Shown piece by piece: positions 7,399-12,309 of a stretch of 12,309 nt of DNA. The notes below the pieces were generated by a model that was given only the letters and a program-made list of their open reading frames with translations, searched no databases and was not told the DNA's origin. The stretch is from UBA7672 sp034439955 (GTDB lineage Bacteria; Pseudomonadota; Alphaproteobacteria; Caulobacterales; Hyphomonadaceae), in assembly GCA_034439955.1 (NCBI GenBank), contig JAWXBJ010000060.1:1-12309 (forward strand). Direction: 5' to 3'. The translations under genes were made by a program, and so were the position numbers. Every line of letters begins with the position of its first letter. The stretch's first letter is position 1.

Positions 7399-8277
7399 AT
7401 GCTCTATGATGTCGGCCTCACGATCACCCATGAATACAACCGCGCCGCCATGGCCGGTCGTCACCGGCTGCGCCTGTTGCCTGCCGACCTCCTAGGTCGG
7501 CAACGTCTCATAGCAGGCCATCTGGACATCGATCCGCCACCGCAGGAACGCTTCCACAGCACGGACTTTTTCGGCAATCAGGCGGTCGAGATCGCCTATC
7601 GATCCGCCCACGCCCGCATAGAGTTCAAGGTGCGGTGCCGGGTCGAACGTCTCGCCGAGGGCGCCTTTCTCGACTTGTCGCCGACGCTCGACCGCCTGGC
7701 TCGAGAGATCGCCGAGTGCCGCTCCCTCGCCCCGGACGCACCGCATCATTTCCTCGGCCCTTCGCCGCGAATAAGCATCGACCCCGAGATGACCGCCTAC
7801 GCGCGAGCAGAGGTCCGATCCGGCACGACCGCGCTCGACGCAGTGACAGCCGTCGGGCTGGCCTTGCATCGCGACATGCGTTTCGACGCCAAGGCCACCA
7901 CCGTCGATACCCCGCCCGAGGAGGCGTTCGGGCGCAGGCGCGGCGTCTGCCAGGATTTCAGCCAGATCATGATCTCCTGCCTGCGGGCGCTCGGGATTCC
8001 CGCCGGCTATGTGAGCGGCTTCCTGCGCACAACGCCTCCACGGGGAAAACCGCGTCTCGAAGGCGCTGACGCGATGCATGCGTGGGTGCGCGCCTGGTGT
8101 GGCGTCGAAGCCGGATGGGTAGAGTATGATCCGACGAACGCCCGGCTCGCGGCCGGAGACCATATCGTGATCGCCCGCGGCAGGGACTATTCGGATGTGG
8201 CGCCGGTTCGCGGCGTGCTGCGGACCGCCGGCTCTCAGAAAACCAGGCAGGCGGTGGATGTGGTGGCCGTGGCTTGA
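7399..8277 (+). CDS. Transglutaminase-like cysteine peptidase (COG1305)
   Basis: This 292-aa protein has the bacterial transglutaminase N-terminal region (about 1-85) followed by a transglutaminase core with an intact triad: Cys184 in RRGVCQDF, His227 in AMHAW, Asp244 in EYDPTN. There is no signal peptide, so a cytoplasmic site is likely. It ends soon after the core, unlike gene 1, where the same fold is fused to an amidoligase. Such proteins hydrolyse or transfer amide bonds; here it may trim or transfer the peptide made by the two ligases. The ATG lies 2 nt after the upstream TAA, so it is the third gene of the operon and probably translationally coupled. The stop is followed by a convergent gene cluster, so the operon ends here. 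The Anbu gene common in related loci is not present. Confidence 0.92.
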   Translation: MLYDVGLTITHEYNRAAMAGRHRLRLLPADLLGRQRLIAGHLDIDPPPQERFHSTDFFGNQAVEIAYRSAHARIEFKVRCRVERLAEGAFLDLSPTLDRLAREIAECRSLAPDAPHHFLGPSPRISIDPEMTAYARAEVRSGTTALDAVTAVGLALHRDMRFDAKATTVDTPPEEAFGRRRGVCQDFSQIMISCLRALGIPAGYVSGFLRTTPPRGKPRLEGADAMHAWVRAWCGVEAGWVEYDPTNARLAAGDHIVIARGRDYSDVAPVRGVLRTAGSQKTRQAVDVVAVA

Positions 8278-8315
8278 CGCTTCGACACGTCGCGCACTGC
8301 GAGCGGACGCGCCAG

Positions 8316-8350
8316 AAAGAAAAAACCCCGCCCGGCATACCGGACGGGGT
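8316..8350 (-). terminator. Intrinsic terminator of the redoxin/monooxygenase gene
   Basis: An 11-base arm (8325-8335) pairs with 8340-8350 with one C/A mismatch around a CATA loop. On the minus strand the stem is followed by TTTTTTCTTT (8325-8316), a textbook U-tract. It sits 33 nt past the stop of the minus-strand gene. On the + strand the stem is followed only by CTCTATCTT, so it would stop the convergent amidoligase operon less efficiently. Confidence 0.9.
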
Positions 8351-8382
8351 CTCTATCTTGATCGTTCGGATTTATTGCGGGT

Positions 8383-10419
8383 CTAGTGCCCCTGGCCCGT
8401 CATGGCGGCGGTTCCCTTGTCAACCTTGGGCGCCGCCGCTGCGGCGCCGCTCTGACGCATTTTCTGCATGATGCCGAGGGCGGCCGTGAGTTCCGCCTTG
8501 CTCAAGGCGCCGTCCTTGTCGGCATCGACCATCGGCAGATACTGCTTGACCGGGGCGAAGCGCGGATCATTGCGGAATTCCGCGAGCGTCAGCTTGCCGT
8601 CCATGTCGTCGTCCAGCGCGCCGATGGTGATGTTGCCCTGCAACTCCCTGAACCAGTCATCGCGGCGGTTCTCGGCGGTTTCGTCCTTGAACCGGAAGCG
8701 CGCGAAGGTGAACAGCATTTCCTCCGACGTCTGCTCGCCGAACGTCACGTTCCTTGTCGGATCGGGATTGGATTTGTTGGCGGTGGAGTTGTCAAAGACA
8801 TAGTCCGCGATCAGTTTTGATCCGGCCGGCACTTCGAGCATGCCCTCGAAGTGAAATTCCCGCTGCCACCCGAAGTCGTAGCGCGGCTGGTTGAGCAGCA
8901 CCTTCTCGGTCCCGTCCGGGTAGCGAATACGAAGCTTCGTGGAATAGCAGCGCGAATGGCAGTGCGGCTGGGTGCCGAAGATCAGCGCATCGTGCGGAAA
9001 CTCCAGATAGGCCGTCTCGTGATGGCGAGCCTTGCCGGCGGGAATCTCGATCGAGAAATCGGTTATGCTCGCCTGACGCAGGATGTATTTGGGCTCTTCC
9101 TTGTAGAAGTAATAGCCGACCTGGGTCTTGTCGGTCATGGCCTTGCCCACGGGCGTGTAGTGCATCTGGTAGGCGAACGAGCCGCCCGCCGGAATGTAGA
9201 TGCCGGTATCGTCCGGCGTCTTGTTGGCCTCGCCGCCAGGACCATAGCCGCCGAGCGCCGTGTTCCATGAAAAGCCGCGGCCGTCAGGCCGCACGTCCGG
9301 AATCCACCCCGCCAGCGCGTGATGGACGGTCGGCGTCGCGCCGGCCTTCCATGCCGTCGTCTTCAGCCATTTGCCTTCGGTCAGTTTCGAGGCGACCGAC
9401 CAGTCCTGATAATCGATCACACCGCCGGCAGGCACATCGAAAGCCGGAACGTCGACGATGAGGTCAGGTTTGCCCAGCGGCCATTCCTCGATCGTCGGCT
9501 GGGCGTCCGGCAGGGGATCGGCGCCTTGGCCGCGCTGAGCGCCGGCTTCGATCCAGTTGACCAGCGTATTGAGTTCGGCATCGGTCGGCCGCATGTCATC
9601 GGTCCACGCCGCCCCATGCCGGTCGGAATGGTAGGGCGGCATCCGCTTGGTGCGCAGCGCCTCGCGGATCATCGGCGCGAAGCCCTTCACCGTCTCGTAG
9701 CGATCCATAGCGAACGGACCCATGCCGCCCTTGGTGTGGCAGGTCACGCACTTGGCGGCGAGGATCGGCGCCACTTCGTCGGCGTAGGAGATACGGGCGA
9801 ACTGCGCGGCCTTGGCGCGGTCCGGGAAATCGACGGCGGCGCCCTTGACGGCGGCCTCCGTTACCGGCGCGGGCTTGCCGGCCAGCACCGCGTTCAAAGC
9901 CTCGGTCAGGTTGGCCTTCTTGTTTTTCTTCTGGGCGAAGCTGTCGTCGATCGGGCCGTGATAGGCGACCGTCCAGGTCTTGGGATTGATCACGAACGCC
10001 TCGGCGCTAGATGTCACGCCGAGCGAGCGGCCCACCCATTGCTGATCGTCGGCCAGGACCGGCAGACCCGCCGAGCCTGGCGTGCCCGCAAGCGGCGCCG
10101 ATTTGGGCGTCGAATCCAGCATCAGGAATTCGATGTTCCTGCCCTTGAAAGTGTCGCGCACTTTCGCCAGTGCGACGGCCGCCCGTTCTGACGTCGCATC
10201 GCCCGGCTTGAATGACACCATCACGACGGCGTCGGCGGCGTTGAAGTAATAGAGTTCGTGCCCCATGCCGGTCTGGTCGGCGAGCATGAAGTTATCCACC
10301 CGCGCCCCAGCCATCTTGCCCGGTTCGGTCTTGGAGGGGGCCGCATAGGCGACGAGCGCAAGAGCCGATACAGCGGCCGCCAGCCCGGCGGCCGTGATCC
10401 CGATTGTGCGACGCTGCAT
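8383..10419 (-). CDS. Secreted redoxin-like / cytochrome c / Cu monooxygenase-like / EF-hand protein
   Basis: A 678-aa exported protein. Residues 1-27 form a Sec-type signal peptide ending YAA. A thioredoxin/redoxin-like domain (about 38-180) has no cysteine. A cytochrome c site, CVTCH (224-228), has a likely distal Met260 in RMPPYH. A copper type II ascorbate-dependent monooxygenase-like region follows: His366-His367, His420 in QMHYTP, His486-x-His488 and Met568, in the same order as the CuH and CuM ligands of peptidylglycine monooxygenase. Two canonical EF-hand loops are at 603-614 and 632-643. Heme attachment and copper use imply a periplasmic or extracellular location. The reaction may be oxygen- and reductant-dependent hydroxylation, but this is inferred. 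The start at 10419 is chosen because GGGAG lies 8 nt upstream and the signal peptide follows; the open frame continues to 10881, but that part overlaps modA. Confidence 0.88.
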   Translation of the reverse strand: MQRRTIGITAAGLAAAVSALALVAYAAPSKTEPGKMAGARVDNFMLADQTGMGHELYYFNAADAVVMVSFKPGDATSERAAVALAKVRDTFKGRNIEFLMLDSTPKSAPLAGTPGSAGLPVLADDQQWVGRSLGVTSSAEAFVINPKTWTVAYHGPIDDSFAQKKNKKANLTEALNAVLAGKPAPVTEAAVKGAAVDFPDRAKAAQFARISYADEVAPILAAKCVTCHTKGGMGPFAMDRYETVKGFAPMIREALRTKRMPPYHSDRHGAAWTDDMRPTDAELNTLVNWIEAGAQRGQGADPLPDAQPTIEEWPLGKPDLIVDVPAFDVPAGGVIDYQDWSVASKLTEGKWLKTTAWKAGATPTVHHALAGWIPDVRPDGRGFSWNTALGGYGPGGEANKTPDDTGIYIPAGGSFAYQMHYTPVGKAMTDKTQVGYYFYKEEPKYILRQASITDFSIEIPAGKARHHETAYLEFPHDALIFGTQPHCHSRCYSTKLRIRYPDGTEKVLLNQPRYDFGWQREFHFEGMLEVPAGSKLIADYVFDNSTANKSNPDPTRNVTFGEQTSEEMLFTFARFRFKDETAENRRDDWFRELQGNITIGALDDDMDGKLTLAEFRNDPRFAPVKQYLPMVDADKDGALSKAELTAALGIMQKMRQSGAAAAAPKVDKGTAAMTGQGH

Positions 10420-10427
10420 CCTGATGT

Positions 10428-10432
10428 CTCCC
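10428..10432 (-). promoter_or_regulatory. Ribosome binding site deciding the 10419 start
   Basis: On the minus strand GGGAG is followed by 8 nt and then the ATG at 10419. This site, together with the signal peptide that begins there, selects this start over upstream codons in the same frame. Confidence 0.7.
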
Positions 10433-10447
10433 AATGTGGCGACCCGT

Positions 10448-10476
10448 ATTCTGAGCCGGGTTGCCGCGCACGGCAA
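10448..10476 (-). promoter_or_regulatory. Candidate promoter of the redoxin/monooxygenase gene
   Basis: Minus-strand TTGCCG (10476-10471) and CAGAAT (10453-10448) are 17 nt apart and each matches 4 of 6 sigma-70 consensus bases. Predicted start near 10441 leaves a leader of about 22 nt carrying the GGGAG site. A 7-bp hairpin, GTTGCCG-CGCA-CGGCAAC (10460-10477), overlaps the -35 and spacer. The match is modest. Confidence 0.3.
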
Positions 10477-10564
10477 CAGGCGTCGGAGCCAGCCGTGCGA
10501 GGCCGACTCCCGTCGCCGCTGGGGCAGGCCGATCAATTCGAAGCGATTGTTGCGACTCCGCCTG

Positions 10565-11377
10565 CTATTCCGGTAGAAGAAACCCCGCCGCCGCCAGGGT
10601 CGATCGCGCCTCGCCGGATTGCAGGTAAGCGGCGAAATCCTGTCCCTCGCCGCTCGCGATACGCGCCAGCGGATATGTGATCGCCGTGTGGCTGCCTGCC
10701 GGGAACTCGGCGACGACAACGACCTTGACGCCCGCCGAGAGCGCATCGGTCGCATAGACAATGCCCGCGGCCGCCTCCCCGGATTCGACGAACCGCAAGG
10801 CGGCGCGCACGCTTTCGGCGCGCGCCGCCTTGCCTTCGACCGCCCCCCACGCGCCGATCGATTCCAGCGCCTCCCGGGCATAGCGCCCAGCCGGAACGCC
10901 TTCGGGATCGGCGATCGCCAGGGTTCCTCCCTTCAGCGCCGCTGCGAGGTCGGCGCCCGGCTGGGGCGTAAACGAAAATGGCCGGTCCGCCGGCGCGATC
11001 AGCACCAGCCGGTTGCCTGCCAGATTGACCCGGCTCCCTTCGACGATCAGGTCCCGGTCGGAGAGATAGTCCATCCACGCCTCGTCCGCCGACACGAAAA
11101 TATCGGCCTCCGCGCCCTGCTCGATCTGCCGCGCCAGATCGGAGGAGGCCGCGAAATTGAACGCTGGAGCGGAGTGACCCGTCGCCGCATAGGACCGGCC
11201 CAGCCGGTTCATCACTTCGGTCAGACTCGAGGCGGCGAACACGCGGACCGGCGGCGCATTTTTGTCCGCCCTGATTAGACCCGGCCCGCAGCAGACCAAT
11301 GCAATCGCGGCCAGGGCGGTCACGATCCACCGCAGGCCAAATCGGGGCGGACCAAATCCGGCTGGCTCAGATCGCAT
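10565..11377 (-). CDS. modA: Molybdate ABC transporter, substrate-binding protein ModA
   Basis: A 270-aa periplasmic binding protein that captures molybdate (and often tungstate) and delivers it to the ModBC importer. An N-terminal signal segment (hydrophobic about 18-29, with Arg12/Arg16 before it) precedes the mature domain. The ModA signatures are VFAASSLTEVM (46-56; Ser50/Ser51 oxyanion site), FAASSDLARQIEQGAEADIF (75-94), NRLVLI (122-127), ADPEGVPAGRYA (156-167) and GIVYATDA (205-212, with Tyr208). The length is normal for the family. Its ATG lies inside the 3' end of modC (11-nt overlap), so the two are translationally coupled. A Val codon at residue 19 could be an alternative start but would shorten the signal peptide. 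The tandem Cys29-Cys30 lacks a proper lipobox. Mo-regulation sites would be upstream, outside the window. Confidence 0.94.
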   Translation of the reverse strand: MRSEPAGFGPPRFGLRWIVTALAAIALVCCGPGLIRADKNAPPVRVFAASSLTEVMNRLGRSYAATGHSAPAFNFAASSDLARQIEQGAEADIFVSADEAWMDYLSDRDLIVEGSRVNLAGNRLVLIAPADRPFSFTPQPGADLAAALKGGTLAIADPEGVPAGRYAREALESIGAWGAVEGKAARAESVRAALRFVESGEAAAGIVYATDALSAGVKVVVVAEFPAGSHTAITYPLARIASGEGQDFAAYLQSGEARSTLAAAGFLLPE

Positions 11378-12309
11378 GGGTCTTCACCACCGCCCAGGCC
11401 GCCTTGTCCTCCGCCAGACCAAGCTCGTTCAGCGCTTCCGGGGTGATCCGCGAGAGCACCACGCCTGCGCTGGTCCGGATCGACACGAGCGCGGCGCCGT
11501 CGGCCTCGCGGCTGATTGCGACAACCCTGCCGGGCCAGACATTGCGCGCCGAGAGTCCGCGCGGCGCCTCGGCGGCAATCAGCACGGTATCCGCCCGGGC
11601 CCAGACGGCGCGGCCGCGCCTGCCGGATTCGCCTGTGATCCTGTCTGCGTCGATTCGTGCGCCGATATCCCGGCGGTCGAGCAGCGCCTGAAACCCTGTT
11701 CCTCCCATCACATCGCCCGCCTTGCCGGAGGCCACGACGGCCCCGCCCTTCATCGCCACCACGTGATCGCTGAGGTCGGCCACGTCTTCCACCGTGTGCG
11801 TCACCACCATCATCGGCAGGCCGGTGGCGGCGTTGAGCTCCAGCAGCATCGCAATGAAGGCCCGCCGCCGCCGCCCGTCCAGCGCGGCAAAAGGCTCATC
11901 CAGCAACAGCAGCGAGGGCGCCGAAAGCAGGGCGCGGGCAAGCGCTACGCGGCTCCTCTCGCCTCCCGACAGATCGCGCACCTGTCGTCCCAGCAGCTCG
12001 CCGATTTCCAGCCGCCTGGCGATCTCTTCAATCGCAGGGAGCGCCAGTTTCGGCGTCGCCCGCCGCGCCGCATAATCGAGATTCCCCCGGACGGTGAGAT
12101 GCGGGAAAAGTCGCGACTCCTGGAAGACGAGGCTGACGTCGCGCTGATGCGGCGCCGTCCGCACGCCGCTTTCGGCGTCCTCCAGCACCCGTCCGGCGAG
12201 CACGACGCGCCCCGACGCCAGCTTGTGCAGTCCCGCGATGGTGGCGAGCAGCATTGATTTGCCGGCGCCGGAGGGTCCGAAAACCGCCGTGACGCCCTTG
12301 AGCGGAATG
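11367..12309 (-). CDS. modC: Molybdate ABC transporter, ATP-binding protein ModC (5' partial)
   Basis: The gene runs off the right edge; 313 codons are visible and the N-terminus is missing. Counting from the first visible codon, Walker A GPSGAGKS is at 11-18, the Q-loop glutamine at 63 (VFQES), the LSGGE signature at 113-117, Walker B LLLLDEP with Asp137-Glu138, and the H-loop His171 in VTHTVED. A C-terminal TOBE/Mop-type molybdate-binding domain spans roughly 210-313. It hydrolyses ATP to power molybdate import through ModB. The ATG at 12254 lies just after the Walker A Ser and cannot be the start. The TGA (11367-11369) overlaps the modA start. The usual order is modA-modB-modC, but here modC precedes modA and modB is not visible. 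Confidence 0.95.
   Translation of the reverse strand, partial: IPLKGVTAVFGPSGAGKSMLLATIAGLHKLASGRVVLAGRVLEDAESGVRTAPHQRDVSLVFQESRLFPHLTVRGNLDYAARRATPKLALPAIEEIARRLEIGELLGRQVRDLSGGERSRVALARALLSAPSLLLLDEPFAALDGRRRRAFIAMLLELNAATGLPMMVVTHTVEDVADLSDHVVAMKGGAVVASGKAGDVMGGTGFQALLDRRDIGARIDADRITGESGRRGRAVWARADTVLIAAEAPRGLSARNVWPGRVVAISREADGAALVSIRTSAGVVLSRITPEALNELGLAEDKAAWAVVKTHAI

Noticed and set aside
9319..10191. Plus-strand open frame of 290 codons opposite the redoxin/cytochrome protein
   Set aside because: It is antisense to a gene with clear heme, copper and EF-hand motifs and shows no domain of its own.
10420..10881. N-terminal extension of the redoxin/monooxygenase gene by 154 codons
   Set aside because: The extension overlaps modA in another frame, is Arg/Ser-rich, and would bury the signal peptide. 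GGGAG 8 nt before the ATG at 10419 supports the shorter protein.
10565..11377. ModA as a lipoprotein because of Cys29-Cys30 in its signal region
   Set aside because: The residues before the cysteines (ALV) do not match a lipobox, which needs Gly/Ala/Ser before the Cys; a Sec-cleaved soluble binding protein is more likely.
12252..12254. ATG at 12254 as the modC start
   Set aside because: The frame remains open to the window edge and the codons before it encode the Walker A GPSGAGKS; starting at 12254 would remove the ATP-binding P-loop.
11262..12257. Plus-strand open frame of 331 codons opposite modC
   Set aside because: modC has every ABC ATPase motif in the opposite strand; this frame has low-complexity Arg/Pro/His-rich sequence and no recognisable domain.

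Overview
The window is GC-rich and densely coded, with no insertion sequence, CRISPR array or rRNA. The tRNA-Cys/tRNA-Asn pair, the GC content and the gene set suggest a free-living alphaproteobacterium. That placement is an inference; no marker gene in the window settles it.

Left end (1-620): tRNA-Cys(GCA) and tRNA-Asn(GTT) on the + strand, each with an encoded CCA. A good promoter candidate precedes tRNA-Asn, and several short hairpins fill the spacers. A short-chain dehydrogenase/reductase (SDR) gene then lies on the minus strand (621-1424). It diverges from the main operon across about 255 bp that hold a cluster of inverted repeats.

Centre (1680-8277): a tight three-gene + strand operon whose genes are only 2 nt apart. 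Gene 1 (1103 aa) fuses a transglutaminase-like cysteine peptidase to a DUF2126 domain, the circularly permuted glutamine-synthetase-like amidoligase. Gene 2 (800 aa) fuses a circularly permuted ATP-grasp ligase to an Alpha-E domain. Gene 3 (292 aa) is a second transglutaminase-like peptidase. These are the core parts of the bacterial peptide-synthesis or peptide-tagging system predicted by comparative genomics (Iyer and colleagues, 2009). To my knowledge its substrate is unknown. Two ATP-dependent ligases would build amide bonds and two papain-fold peptidases would process or transfer the product. The NTN-hydrolase peptidase (Anbu) often linked to this system is not encoded in the window.

Right end (8316-12309): all genes are on the minus strand and converge on the operon. 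Read in their own direction they are modC (5' end outside the window), modA (overlapping modC by 11 nt), and a secreted 678-aa multidomain protein. That protein carries a signal peptide, a cysteine-free redoxin-like domain, a cytochrome c CxxCH site, a copper type II ascorbate-dependent monooxygenase-like region and two EF-hands. It ends at a strong intrinsic terminator. modC and modA supply part of a molybdate importer; modB must lie elsewhere, probably just beyond the right edge.

The most interesting items are the amidoligase/transglutaminase operon without Anbu, and the redox/copper/heme/calcium protein whose redoxin domain has lost all its cysteines.
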